This document shows positions 1 to 9,553 of a DNA stretch of 64,000 nucleotides, piece by piece. This DNA is from Saprospiraceae bacterium (lineage in GTDB: Bacteria; Bacteroidota; Bacteroidia; Chitinophagales; Saprospiraceae). The notes beneath the pieces were generated by a model. The model made no database searches. It had not been told where the DNA came from and saw nothing but the letters and a program-made list of their open reading frames with translations. Position numbers and translations under genes: made by a program. The stretch covers positions 62,001 to 126,000 of the forward strand of contig JALHLK010000010.1 in NCBI GenBank assembly GCA_022844565.1. Direction: 5' to 3'. Position 1 is the first letter of the stretch. Each line of letters opens with the position of its first letter.

Positions 1-29
1 TATTAAACAACAATTTAAATTTTATCCTC

Positions 30-1778
30 ATGATCAGAAAACTACTAAATCTGATATTATTTGTTAGCCTTTCTACGTTTATGTATGCCCAAAGTGGTGT
101 ACTTAACGATGATCTGACAATAGACCCTGAACAGAATAAAAGCTGGAAAATGGGTAAATCTTCTTACAGTGCAAAACCAAAAAATGCATGGGAGTTGGGA
201 GTTCATTTAGGTCATTTTTTTATTAATGGTGACGTAGATAACAACATTCCAGGAGGTTTTGGACTTGGACTACACCTAAGAAAAGCAATTCATTATGCTT
301 TTTCAATAAGGGGTGATTTGTTTTTTGGGAGAGCAAGTGGTTTGGAACCTCAACCTTACTCTGCAAGAGGTGACAGAGCCTCTCTTATAGAGCAAGTTTA
401 TAACCCTCTTAGAACAGGTGGTGACGGTATTTGGTTTCCATCGTATCGCACAACGCAAATGTATGGAGGTATTCAAGGTGTTGTAAATATCGGCAACCTT
501 TTATTTCACAAACCTAATAACAAATGGAATTGGTATGGAACTGTTGGTGTTGCATTGTCTAACCACAATACAAAACTTGATTTACTTAATGCGAATAATT
601 CGGGATACAGCGGTTTGATTTCTGGTAGTGGTTTTACAGCTGCAAAATTTGACACACGAGCAGGAAGAAGAGAAATTAAAAGTGACTTGAGGAATATTTA
701 TGATGGAACCTATGAAACTGATGGTCCTAAAAAGGCGGGTATCTTTAGATTGGGTGATGAAACAAACATCCATCCAATGTTTACTGCAAGCATGGGAGTT
801 TCTAGAAAATTGACGAAACGAGTTAACTTGAGTTTAGAACATCAAGTTATGGCATCTGATAATGATTACCTTGATGGAATAAGATTCTACACTACATACG
901 CATTTACACAAGACCTTGATGTCGGTCACTACACTAACTTAAGATTAGGTATTAACTTAGGAAATTTTGACAAAGTAACTGAGCCTCTTTATTGGTTAAA
1001 TCCTTTGGATGGCGCTATGAGTGATATAGCAGCATTAAAGCAAAGACCTGTATTGGATCTTACGGATTCAGATGGTGATGGAATTATTGACATGTTAGAT
1101 CAACAAAAAGATTCGCCAAAAGGAGCAAGAGTTGATACGAGAGGTGTGACTTTAGACTCTGATGCTGACGGTATAGCAGATTATTTAGACAAAGAGCCTT
1201 TCTCTCCTCCAGGTTATAAGGTTGACGGAAATGGGGTAGCAATAGGAGCATCTTTAACGGAAGCTGATGTGAATAGATTAATCGATGCAAAAGCTAGCAA
1301 ATGGTGCGCTGAATGTAAAGGTACGGGTGACTGTGGAAGATGGTTCTTGCCTATGATTCATTACGATCTAAACAGTGCTAGATTAAAGCCTGAGTTTTAC
1401 GGTCAATTACATCATGTAGCTACTGTATTAAAAATGTGTCCTAGCACATGTGTTACAGTTGTTGGGCATACTGACGTAAGAAGCTCTAATCAATTTAATC
1501 AAGGTCTGTCTTACAGAAGAGCACAAGCAGCAATCGATCACCTAGTAGCTAATTATGGTATTGATAGAAGTAGGTTAAAGTTGATGTATGATGGTGAAGA
1601 GTCTAACCTATTAAAAGATTCAAGAATGGAAAATCAACATTATATGAATAGAAGAGTTGAATTTAGAGTTTGTAACAGTGCTGATTTGGATATGGCAGCC
1701 CCTGAGGGAATGTCTGAATCTGGTAGAGGCACTAGATCAAGATCCTCTTTAAGAGGAGATAAAAATTCTGGATTCTAA
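30..1778 (+). CDS. OmpA-family outer-membrane protein with thrombospondin type 3 repeats
   Basis: A 582-residue envelope protein that probably links the outer membrane to peptidoglycan. Residues 1-20 form a signal peptide ending near FMYAQ. Residues of about 35-330 look like a beta-barrel or porin-like region with many aromatic and glycine residues. Calcium-binding type 3 repeats follow at about 345-410 (DSDGDGIID and DSDADGIADYLD). A small four-cysteine stretch (WCAECKGTGDC) comes next, and then an OmpA/MotB domain at about 438-548 with the peptidoglycan-binding features GHTD and NRRVEF. The order barrel - TSP3 - OmpA is common in Bacteroidota. The barrel assignment is inferred from composition only. 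It is the first gene in the window, so its promoter is not visible. A strong terminator follows. Confidence 0.88.
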   Translation: MIRKLLNLILFVSLSTFMYAQSGVLNDDLTIDPEQNKSWKMGKSSYSAKPKNAWELGVHLGHFFINGDVDNNIPGGFGLGLHLRKAIHYAFSIRGDLFFGRASGLEPQPYSARGDRASLIEQVYNPLRTGGDGIWFPSYRTTQMYGGIQGVVNIGNLLFHKPNNKWNWYGTVGVALSNHNTKLDLLNANNSGYSGLISGSGFTAAKFDTRAGRREIKSDLRNIYDGTYETDGPKKAGIFRLGDETNIHPMFTASMGVSRKLTKRVNLSLEHQVMASDNDYLDGIRFYTTYAFTQDLDVGHYTNLRLGINLGNFDKVTEPLYWLNPLDGAMSDIAALKQRPVLDLTDSDGDGIIDMLDQQKDSPKGARVDTRGVTLDSDADGIADYLDKEPFSPPGYKVDGNGVAIGASLTEADVNRLIDAKASKWCAECKGTGDCGRWFLPMIHYDLNSARLKPEFYGQLHHVATVLKMCPSTCVTVVGHTDVRSSNQFNQGLSYRRAQAAIDHLVANYGIDRSRLKLMYDGEESNLLKDSRMENQHYMNRRVEFRVCNSADLDMAAPEGMSESGRGTRSRSSLRGDKNSGF

Positions 1779-1809
1779 AAATAAAGGATTTAAATTTATT
1801 GTTTGTAAG

Positions 1810-1844
1810 TGGGGAGAAATGCAAGTTTTTCCCCATTTTTTTTT
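1810..1844 (+). terminator. Rho-independent terminator after the OmpA-family gene
   Basis: Ten-base-pair stem (TGGGGAGAAA at 1810-1819 with TTTTTCCCCA at 1826-1835, one G-T pair) with a 6-nt loop, followed directly by nine T residues. Confidence 0.88.
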
Positions 1845-1986
1845 GGTTATTTTAAGGTGAGATTGCTAATTGATGGTTAGTAAAGAGACTTTATATTGAT
1901 TCTAATTTTCTAAATAAGTCTTTATATGATTTATTGCTATAAGAGTAATATTACATTTGGAAGGGAAGAAATTGAAAATTTTATTG

Positions 1987-1994
1987 TACTTTTG
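1987..1994 (+). promoter_or_regulatory. Candidate -7 box for the E2 gene
   Basis: TACTTTTG matches the Bacteroidota -7 consensus TAnnTTTG. It would leave a 5' leader of about 190 nt before the gene at 2195. No correctly spaced TTG -33 element is evident. The rest of the 1779-2194 gap is AT-rich with nothing else recognisable. Confidence 0.4.
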
Positions 1995-2194
1995 GCCTTT
2001 GATTAATCAATTAAATTTTTAAAGGAATTTTTATTTTATTTTGAATTTAGATTTTTAGATGAATACAATATGAATAAACCAAAATCTATAATCAATACTA
2101 TTTTAATTAAATTTAAAATTTTAAAAATTGTAAATTTTGATCTAATATTGTACTTCGTTGTTTACATGATAACATAAAATTAATAAAAGAACAT

Positions 2195-3478
2195 ATGGCT
2201 GAAATAATTAGAATGCCTAGATTAAGCGATACTATGGAAGAAGGAAACATAGTATCATGGCTAAAAAAAGAAGGAGAAAGCGTTGCACCTGGTGATATAC
2301 TTGCCGAAGTAGAAACAGACAAAGCAACAATGGAGTTGGAAAGTTTTTTTTCTGGTACACTTATATATATTGGTGTAAAGTCTGGAGCAGTACCTGTAGA
2401 CGGGATAATCGCAATAATAGGAGACAAGTCTGATGACATCCAAAAATTATTGTCTGAAGCTGATGGAGGGACTAAAGCTACTGTCGAAAAAGCGCCAGAA
2501 GAAAAGATTGAGAGCACTCAAGAAATTAAAGTTACTGTTCCATCTAATACAGTGGCAGTACCACCACCTACAGTTATTTCAAATGAAAGTGATTCTGAAG
2601 ACAGTAGATTAAAAGCGTCTCCATTAGCCAAGTCACTAGCAAGTGAAGCGGGAATCGATATTGCGACAGTAACTGGAAGCGGTGACCAAGGAAGGATAAC
2701 TAAAAAAGATATTGAAAACTATTTAAAGAATCCTCCAGCTCCAACAACTCCAGCGAGCAAAGAAATAGCAAGTCCTATTACTACTGCTAAGCCTTCAATT
2801 ACTTATGGTGACATGCCTGTAACTCAGATGAGAAAAGTTATCGCAAAGCGTCTTTCTGAGAGTTTATTTACAGCTCCCCACTTCTATTTGACGATGGAAA
2901 TCAATATGGATAATGCAATTGAAGCTAGAAAAAGTATGAATGCTGATGGAGATGTCAGGATTTCTTTTAATGACTTTGTTGTTAAAGCATGTGCGTTAGC
3001 TCTTAGAAAGCATCCTATGATTAACTCTTCTTGGATGGGTGATAAAATCATAATTCACGAAGATATTAATATTGGCGTAGCTGTGGCAGTTCAGGATGGT
3101 TTGTTAGTACCCGTTATAAATCATGCAGATCGAAAAAGTTTGTCATATATCAATAATGAAGTAAAAGTACTTGCAGGAAAAGCAAAGGAGAAAAAACTAC
3201 AACCAGCAGAAATGCAGGGAAATACCTTCACAATCTCGAACCTAGGAATGTTTGATATTGATGAATTTACGGCTATTATCAATTCTCCTGATGCTTGTAT
3301 TCTTGCGGTAGGTTCTATAGTAGAAAAACCAATTGTAAAAAATGGACAAATTGTAGTTGGAAATATTATGAAAGTGACTTTAAGTTGCGATCATAGGGTC
3401 GTTGATGGAGCTACGGGTGCTCAATTCCTACAATCCTTAAAAGGAATGCTCGAGAGCCCAGTAAAAATGTTAGTTTAA
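2195..3478 (+). CDS. pdhC: Pyruvate dehydrogenase complex E2 (dihydrolipoamide acetyltransferase)
   Basis: This 427-residue cytoplasmic enzyme transfers the acetyl group from lipoamide to CoA in the pyruvate dehydrogenase complex. One N-terminal lipoyl domain (about 1-78) has the lipoylated lysine K43 in the motif ETDKATME. A flexible Pro/Thr/Ala/Glu linker follows. The E1/E3-binding domain is at about 137-178 (ASPLAKSLA and GRITKKDI). After a second Ala/Pro linker comes the catalytic domain at about 205-427, with the active-site motif DHRVVDG (H400, D404). It carries a single lipoyl domain. The E1 genes are not adjacent. Branched-chain or 2-oxoglutarate E2 are alternatives, but TAPHFYLTMEI and the general layout fit the pyruvate enzyme of Bacteroidota best. 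Confidence 0.93.
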   Translation: MAEIIRMPRLSDTMEEGNIVSWLKKEGESVAPGDILAEVETDKATMELESFFSGTLIYIGVKSGAVPVDGIIAIIGDKSDDIQKLLSEADGGTKATVEKAPEEKIESTQEIKVTVPSNTVAVPPPTVISNESDSEDSRLKASPLAKSLASEAGIDIATVTGSGDQGRITKKDIENYLKNPPAPTTPASKEIASPITTAKPSITYGDMPVTQMRKVIAKRLSESLFTAPHFYLTMEINMDNAIEARKSMNADGDVRISFNDFVVKACALALRKHPMINSSWMGDKIIIHEDINIGVAVAVQDGLLVPVINHADRKSLSYINNEVKVLAGKAKEKKLQPAEMQGNTFTISNLGMFDIDEFTAIINSPDACILAVGSIVEKPIVKNGQIVVGNIMKVTLSCDHRVVDGATGAQFLQSLKGMLESPVKMLV

Positions 3479-3502
3479 TTCCAAGTAAATTTTAGATAAT
3501 AA

Positions 3503-3540
3503 AAACGAGCTTTTAGTTAGATTCAACTAAAAGCTCGTTT
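3503..3540. terminator. Bidirectional terminator shared by convergent genes
   Basis: Perfect 16-bp stem (3503-3518 with 3525-3540) and a 6-nt loop AGATTC. The arms begin with AAA and end with TTT, so it works in both directions. Its right arm contains the stop codon (3527-3529) and last codons of the minus-strand gene that ends at 3527. Confidence 0.9.
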
Positions 3541-4534
3541 CATTTTGGTCTTTGCCAATATGAAACAAAGCATCTCCTTGATTAACTATTGAAGCATTGT
3601 TGTGGCCAATGATAATTCCTGAATACTTACTTTTGATCTCTATTTTATTATATCCGTAGGGGTCTTTAATAATTCCCATGACTTCCCCTTTTTTTACCAA
3701 ATCTCCAGATGATTTACACCAAATAAATATTCCTGACTTGGAAGATCTTTGCCAAAATGTTTCTGATATTTTAGTCGTTTTGTTTTTGGATTCTAGCATG
3801 CCTAAATCAATCATTCCAAAATGACTGAGTACTTTTAAAATGCCTGATTTACCGCATGAAATAGCGAGGTTATCCAACCTTTCACTTTCTCCACCTTCAT
3901 AGACGATTGCTTTAACATTTTGGTCTTTTGCAACCCTCCTTAGGGAATTTGGTATTAATGGTAAGTCAATCATCAATGGAGCATTAAATGCTTCAGCTAA
4001 TTCTGTACATCCTTCTACTTTTGAAGAATATCTAACTTGGGGGTAGTTGTATCTACTTGCTCCACCTGTGTGTAGGTCTATTGCATAATCACAATGCGGT
4101 AAAAGGGTTTTTGTTATGATGTATGCAACCCTCGACGCAAGAGAGCCAGTAGAAGAACCAGGAAAGCTGCGATTTACGTCTTTGCCATCAGGTACGTCTC
4201 TACTAAAATTATTAAAACCAAAAACATTTACCAATGGTAAAACGATTACATTCCCACATTTTAAATTCTTGAATATTTTGTCAAAATTTAATTGGGAAGC
4301 AATTTCTATTCCATTAATTTCATCACCATGAATGCCTGCAAGAATTAAAACAGTTGGACCTTTGTTGACGGATCTATATATAAAAGTATGCATATAAAGC
4401 CTTGTATCAGAAGGCATTTTTGCAACAGGGATTTTTACTTCTAAGTCTTGACCAGGGAAGATTTGGTTACCTTCAATTTCAATAGGATCTTGAAAGTTTT
4501 CTTTTTTGATTTTATCTTTAAGTTTTGACGTCAT
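3527..4534 (-). CDS. Succinylglutamate desuccinylase/aspartoacylase-family zinc deacylase (M14-like)
   Basis: A 335-residue protein of the carboxypeptidase-like AstE/AspA family, expected to hydrolyse an N-acyl amino acid or a related amide in the cytoplasm (no signal peptide). Zinc ligands are visible as H69 and E72 in GIHGDEINGIE and as H155 in DLHTGG. A candidate catalytic glutamate is E213 in VYEGGES. The C-terminal 60-80 residues form a lipoyl-like beta domain (GDLVKKGEVMGIIKDPYG), as in many family members. The true substrate cannot be told from sequence. The gene converges with pdhC, and its 3' end lies inside their shared terminator hairpin. Confidence 0.85.
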   Translation of the reverse strand: MTSKLKDKIKKENFQDPIEIEGNQIFPGQDLEVKIPVAKMPSDTRLYMHTFIYRSVNKGPTVLILAGIHGDEINGIEIASQLNFDKIFKNLKCGNVIVLPLVNVFGFNNFSRDVPDGKDVNRSFPGSSTGSLASRVAYIITKTLLPHCDYAIDLHTGGASRYNYPQVRYSSKVEGCTELAEAFNAPLMIDLPLIPNSLRRVAKDQNVKAIVYEGGESERLDNLAISCGKSGILKVLSHFGMIDLGMLESKNKTTKISETFWQRSSKSGIFIWCKSSGDLVKKGEVMGIIKDPYGYNKIEIKSKYSGIIIGHNNASIVNQGDALFHIGKDQNETSF

Positions 4535-4609
4535 TTAGGTCATATATTTCAGAAATAGTAGATAAATTTATATCAAAGCTTAATTTCAGCTTCAATTTAA
4601 TCTTGGTTT

Positions 4610-4653
4610 AAATAAGAAAGGCCATTTATCAATATAAACGGCCTTTCTTATTT
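4610..4653. terminator. Terminator hairpin downstream of the cyclophilin-FKBP gene
   Basis: Fourteen-base-pair perfect stem (4610-4623 with 4640-4653) with an inner TTTAT/ATAAA extension. It is read mainly from the minus strand after the gene ending at 4696. The stem itself carries the T-rich end. Confidence 0.8.
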
Positions 4654-4695
4654 ATTTAGGGTTTGTACTTGCTATACTTTAAAACCATTTTTGGA

Positions 4696-5733
4696 TTACT
4701 TAACCACCTTTAGTAATTCTACTTCAAAGATCAAATCACTTTTAGGAGGGATAGCACCAGGATAGCCTCTTTCGCCATAGGCCAAATGATAAGGTATATA
4801 AAATTTGTATTTGCTTCCTTCTTTCATTAAAGATACGCCTTCTGTCCATCCTTTTATGACATTACTCAAAGGAAACTCTATTGGTTCTCCTCTTTGTATA
4901 CTTGAGTCAAATATTTTGCCATCCAGAAAAGACCCTTCATAATGCACTGATACGGTACTCGTAGGTGTAGGTTGTGCTCCTGTACCTTGAGTTATTACAT
5001 TATATCGAAGACCACTTTCTGTCACTGTTTTGTAATAGCCCATTATTTTTGCTGCGGCTTCTTTTGCTGCGGCTTCAGCTGCTATTTTCTTATTTACTAC
5101 CTCTGCCTGAGCTGTGGTAAATACTTTGGCAGCATCAAAGTTTTTAGCTTCTTCTCCTTTTCTTAATACAGTTAGTGATGTAAGTGTATCATTTTGAACA
5201 ATTGCATTTACAACATCTATTCCTTCAATCACATGTCCAAAGACGGTGTGCTTGCCATCCAACCAAGGTGTTGCCACATGCGTAATAAAAAACTGCGATC
5301 CATTGGTACCCGGTCCAGCATTAGCCATACTTAATATTCCAGGAACTGAATGAGTCAGTGACGTATCTATCTCGTCTTCGAATTTGTAACCTGGATTTCC
5401 AGTACCTGTACCTTGAGGGCATCCGCCTTGGATCATAAAATTTGGAATAACTCTGTGAAATTTAAGGCCATCATAATATGGTATTCCTTCAGTCTTCGCG
5501 GTATTTGGCATTTTTCCTTCTGCCAAAGCTACCATATTCGCAACAGTCATGGGGGTCTTTTTATGCTCTAACACAGCATATATTATACCTTTGGTAGTAT
5601 TAAACTTTACATAAAGGCCGTCGGGTTGTTTGTCTAAAAATTGTTGATCCATACTTTTATTTGGTTTTGTTTGCTGTCCATACACATTAGACACCATTAT
5701 TGATATTATAAAAAACGTTAATATTCTTGTCAT
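4696..5733 (-). CDS. Secreted dual-domain peptidyl-prolyl isomerase (cyclophilin-FKBP fusion)
   Basis: A 345-residue protein with a signal peptide (1-19, ending VYGQ), so it probably acts on proline bonds of periplasmic proteins. Residues of about 41-200 are a cyclophilin domain ([36 protein letters not shown]). A short Ala/Lys-rich helix follows. Residues of about 230-345 are an FKBP domain ([45 protein letters not shown]). Both active-site regions look intact. Fusions of the two immunophilin families are known in some bacteria and protists. The gene is monocistronic, with its own promoter and terminator. Confidence 0.92.
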   Translation of the reverse strand: MTRILTFFIISIMVSNVYGQQTKPNKSMDQQFLDKQPDGLYVKFNTTKGIIYAVLEHKKTPMTVANMVALAEGKMPNTAKTEGIPYYDGLKFHRVIPNFMIQGGCPQGTGTGNPGYKFEDEIDTSLTHSVPGILSMANAGPGTNGSQFFITHVATPWLDGKHTVFGHVIEGIDVVNAIVQNDTLTSLTVLRKGEEAKNFDAAKVFTTAQAEVVNKKIAAEAAAKEAAAKIMGYYKTVTESGLRYNVITQGTGAQPTPTSTVSVHYEGSFLDGKIFDSSIQRGEPIEFPLSNVIKGWTEGVSLMKEGSKYKFYIPYHLAYGERGYPGAIPPKSDLIFEVELLKVVK

Positions 5734-5768
5734 TACTAGATAAAATGTTTGATTCGTAGTTTGAGACG

Positions 5769-5801
5769 CAAAAGTAAGAAAGTTGATACTTTAATTCACA
5801 A
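5769..5801 (-). promoter_or_regulatory. Promoter of the cyclophilin-FKBP gene
   Basis: On the minus strand TACTTTTG (5769-5776) matches the TAnnTTTG -7 box. A TTG at 5799-5801 lies 22 nt upstream, within the 17-23 nt range given for Bacteroidota -33 elements. The box sits 36 nt from the start codon. Confidence 0.55.
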
Positions 5802-6220
5802 GAATTAACAAACTTTTAATTTTTTATCTTTGACTTATTAAGTTTATTCCTTGAATTTTTGATGATTTGGGTTTGGTAAAATCTCTACAGTCATTCAAGG
5901 AAGCTTTTATTTATTAAAGACTGTTTATATCAGGAAAATTTAGAAGAATATATCAAAAAGGATAGGGAGTTTTGGTGATGTGATTGTAGAATATCTAGAT
6001 GGAAACCATTAATTTGGCAAGTTTCGTATATAAAATTCATAGATGGTTTTTAGCAGGAGATTTGTACACCTCATAACTAGTTAATCAGTTGATCTGTCGA
6101 AATATATATTGTATTCAGATCTTTGTTTATAATAAAAATTAGGTTATACTTTACAAGGGAATAAATTAAAGATTTAAATATTTTTCATGTTCGCGCGCAC
6201 ACGATTATTAAAAATTTATA
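5802..6220. other. Gene-free stretch upstream of the SusC promoter
   Basis: AT-rich sequence with no credible reading frame, RNA gene or repeat. A short GC island (TTCGCGCGCACACG, 6190-6203) just before the candidate SusC -7 box stands out from the background and could be a regulator site. Confidence 0.4.
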
Positions 6221-6228
6221 TATATTTG
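6221..6228 (+). promoter_or_regulatory. Candidate -7 box for the SusC/SusD operon
   Basis: TATATTTG fits TAnnTTTG. It implies a leader of about 140 nt before 6378. No TTG is seen at the -33 position. The GC-rich block at 6190-6203 occupies that place, which may point to activator dependence. Confidence 0.45.
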
Positions 6229-6377
6229 CCCAATGGCTTTATTTTGTCTTTTAATACCCTTAATAATTTGTTATTGTAAATTTAATTTTTTTATAATAAA
6301 CGACACTACATTTTGGATATTAAAGACGTTATCAGAGTATTAGCAGTTTTATTTATTAATTTTCAAAACTTTAAAGC

Positions 6378-9300
6378 ATGTTTAAAGACATTACACAAAA
6401 CATTTATGTGATCCTCAGAGAAAATGCGAGGATTTATGTGAGTATGGCACTTGTACTTTTGTACGTTGGTGTTTCAGCTCAAACAATTTCTGGAACTGTA
6501 AAATCATCAAAAGATGGTGAAGTTGTTTTAGGAGCAACGATTTTAGAAAAAGGAACAACGAATGGGGTTGTTTCAGATCTAGATGGTAATTTTTCTTTAA
6601 AAGTTACTAAACTACCTACAACATTAGTTTTTACTTATGTGGGGTACAATTCAACAGAGATTTTAGTACAAGAAGCCACTAACAATCTTATTGTTGAAAT
6701 GGCGGAAGGTGTTATTACTGATGAAGTTGTAGTTACAGCACTCGGTATGGCTAGAGAAAAAAGAGCATTAGCGTATTCCGTTCAGCAAATTAGCGGATCT
6801 GCAGTACAAGAAGTACGAACTGCCAATGTTGGTAACGCTCTAACTGGAAAAATTGCCGGGGTCAATGTAGCTGCACCTGCAACGGGAGCTGGAGGATCCA
6901 CCAGAGTTGTAATCAGAGGAGGATCATCTTTGGGGGGTAATGACCAACCATTGTACGTGGTAAATGGAGTTCCTATCGAAACCAGCAATTTTGGACAAGC
7001 TGGAATGTGGGGAGGAAATGACAGTGGAGATGGTCTTACTGGGATTAATCCTGATGATATAGAAAACATTTCTGTACTTAAAGGAGCCACTGCTTCGGCA
7101 TTATATGGAGCTAGAGCCGCAAATGGAGTTGTGCTCGTAACCACCAAATCAGGAACTGTAAGGAAAGGTATTGGTATTCAATTTAATTCGAACATGACTA
7201 TGGACCGAGCTATCGACCAAACTGATTTTCAAACAGTGTATGGTCAAGGTATAGAAGGCAGAAAATTTGCTTCTCAAGACGAAGCACTGAATAGTAGTTC
7301 GTTGGCCTGGGGTGGGAAATATGATGGTAGTCAGACTATTCAGTTTGATGGTGTAAATAGACCATATAGTAACCTAGGCGAAGGGATCAATGGTTTTTAT
7401 AGAAATGCTTCGACGTTAAATAACTCTTTAGCTTTTTCAGGCGGTAATGAAACTGGTACCTATAGATTAGCAGTATCAGATCTTCGTAATAAAGATATCA
7501 TGCCTAATGCTAGCTTTAATAGACAGACTGTTGCATTAAATGTTAATAGTAAACTAAACAAATTAACATTAATAGCAAGTGCAAATTATGCATACCAAGA
7601 TGCAACAAATAGACCGAGATTATCAGACTCTCCAGGTAATGCTAATTTCGCAGTGACTATGAAGCCTAGGGAAATACCTTTTAGTCTAATAAGAGGTGAA
7701 GGAGATAAATTTGGGGCTAAGCCTGATTTGACAGAGTTAAGATTCCAAGGGAATACTTTTCAAACTAACCCATATTGGGCGGCATATCAATTCTATAGAA
7801 GAGATATTAGCAATAGACTTTTTGGTAATGTTTCTGCAAAATATGACTTAACTGATTGGTTGTATGTAATGGGTAGAATTGGTACAGATTTTACCAACAG
7901 AGATCAGGCTTCTTCTGAAGCTTATGGAACAGCTTATAAGCCTAGAGGAGATTACAATGAGTCTTACATCAATAGAAGAGAAGACAACATGGAAATTATG
8001 ATAGGTGGCGAAAAGTCATTTGACAAGGTAACGGTTGACTACATTCTTGGTGGTAATAGAATGGTGAATACTAACAAAACAAAAGGTACAGGAGGTAATG
8101 ATTTAGTAGTTCCATTCTTCCATAGTGTTAACAATGTCCAAGCTCCAGGTAGAATTTTTGGTTATGGAGCTTTTGGTATAAACTCAGTCTACGGTTCAGT
8201 CAATGTTGGTTATGACAGGTGGTTATATTTGAATGTTACTACAAGAAGAGATCAATTCTCAACTCTTTCAGCTGATAATAATACACTAATTTATCCTTCT
8301 TTAGGATTAAGCGCAGTGTTGAGTGATGTAATCAAGATGCCTTCATTTATTTCTTTTGCTAAGTTGAGGGGGTCATGGGCTCAAGTAGGAGGTGGTGCTC
8401 CTGAGCCATATGCATTAAATGTACAGTATGGTTTATTATCTGCACCACATGGTTCTGCAAATGCTGGGCAAATCAATAATGGATCTATTCCTAATCCATC
8501 ACTTAGCCCTTACACAGCTACAGAATTTGAAGTTGGTGGAGATTTTAGATTTTTCAAAAATAGAGTGGGCTTAGACTTTGCAGTTTATCAGAGAAAGACT
8601 ACCAATGACATCTTAAGTGCAGGAATCTCTGCTACTTCTGGCTTTGGAAGTACTCAAGTAAATGTGGGTGAATTAGCAAATCGTGGTTTTGAGATTATGT
8701 TTACAGTCTCACCTATTAAAAAAGCTGATTTTAGTTGGGATGTCACGGTAAACTATTCAAGGAATATCAGTGAAGCTATCAACTTAGGAGCTAATTCTAA
8801 AGGCGAGCAAATTCAATTCTTAAATTACAACGAATCAAGGGTTAGACAAGGTGAGCGAATTAGACATATCGTAGGTGAGCAGTTAGGAGCAATCGTAGGT
8901 TGGACACAAGCGAGAGACGCTAATGGCAATAAAGTATATACGAATGATGGTATGCCTGTTCGATCTGCTAATGCTAATACAATTCTTGGTTTTGGCCGAC
9001 AGCCTGTGGCTGCGGGTTTAATCAACAATTTCACGTACAAAAGTTTCAATCTTTCTTTCTTAATTGATGCACGTCATGGTGGCGCTATATTTTCTGGTAC
9101 TAACTGGTTAGCTCACAGATGGGGTTTTCATCAAAACACATTGGAAGGCCGAGAAGGAGGTCTAAAAGTGAGTGGTGTTAATGCAGAAGGAGCGCCAGTA
9201 AATGTAACAATCCCTGTAAATAGACTTCAAACTTATTGGGAAAGATACAGTGATATAACTGAAAACTTAGTACAAGATGCTTCATTTGGTAAATTAAGAG

Positions 9301-9524
9301 AATTGGCAATTGGATTTAGATTGCCTTCAAGTGTTGTTAGCAAAACTCCATTCCAAAGTGCAACATTACAAATTGTAGGAAGAAACTTAGCTTTGCTTTG
9401 GTCAAGTGTTGATAATATTGACCCGGAATCAGCTTTTTCAGCTAATGGGGCAGATCAAGGTTTAGAATTTTTTGCAATGCCACAGACTAGAAATATTGGT
9501 ATCAATTTAGCTATTGGATTCTAA
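6378..9524 (+). CDS. SusC/RagA-family TonB-linked outer-membrane receptor
   Basis: A 1048-residue outer-membrane transporter that imports oligomers or other nutrients in an energy-dependent way with its SusD partner. A long basic N-terminal region leads into the signal peptide, which ends near GVSAQ (about residue 35). Next comes a carboxypeptidase-regulatory-like domain (about 36-120, GTVKSSKDGEVVLGATI). A TonB-box-like DEVVVTALGM segment and the plug domain follow (about 120-240, with LYVVNGVPIE, ILKGATASALYG and GVVLVTTK-type motifs). The rest is a 22-strand barrel, and the last residue is Phe, as expected for an outer-membrane barrel. Substrate unknown. The SusD gene follows after 29 nt. 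Confidence 0.95.
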   Translation: MFKDITQNIYVILRENARIYVSMALVLLYVGVSAQTISGTVKSSKDGEVVLGATILEKGTTNGVVSDLDGNFSLKVTKLPTTLVFTYVGYNSTEILVQEATNNLIVEMAEGVITDEVVVTALGMAREKRALAYSVQQISGSAVQEVRTANVGNALTGKIAGVNVAAPATGAGGSTRVVIRGGSSLGGNDQPLYVVNGVPIETSNFGQAGMWGGNDSGDGLTGINPDDIENISVLKGATASALYGARAANGVVLVTTKSGTVRKGIGIQFNSNMTMDRAIDQTDFQTVYGQGIEGRKFASQDEALNSSSLAWGGKYDGSQTIQFDGVNRPYSNLGEGINGFYRNASTLNNSLAFSGGNETGTYRLAVSDLRNKDIMPNASFNRQTVALNVNSKLNKLTLIASANYAYQDATNRPRLSDSPGNANFAVTMKPREIPFSLIRGEGDKFGAKPDLTELRFQGNTFQTNPYWAAYQFYRRDISNRLFGNVSAKYDLTDWLYVMGRIGTDFTNRDQASSEAYGTAYKPRGDYNESYINRREDNMEIMIGGEKSFDKVTVDYILGGNRMVNTNKTKGTGGNDLVVPFFHSVNNVQAPGRIFGYGAFGINSVYGSVNVGYDRWLYLNVTTRRDQFSTLSADNNTLIYPSLGLSAVLSDVIKMPSFISFAKLRGSWAQVGGGAPEPYALNVQYGLLSAPHGSANAGQINNGSIPNPSLSPYTATEFEVGGDFRFFKNRVGLDFAVYQRKTTNDILSAGISATSGFGSTQVNVGELANRGFEIMFTVSPIKKADFSWDVTVNYSRNISEAINLGANSKGEQIQFLNYNESRVRQGERIRHIVGEQLGAIVGWTQARDANGNKVYTNDGMPVRSANANTILGFGRQPVAAGLINNFTYKSFNLSFLIDARHGGAIFSGTNWLAHRWGFHQNTLEGREGGLKVSGVNAEGAPVNVTIPVNRLQTYWERYSDITENLVQDASFGKLRELAIGFRLPSSVVSKTPFQSATLQIVGRNLALLWSSVDNIDPESAFSANGADQGLEFFAMPQTRNIGINLAIGF

Positions 9525-9553
9525 TAATTGATGAATAAATTAAAAAGATAAAG

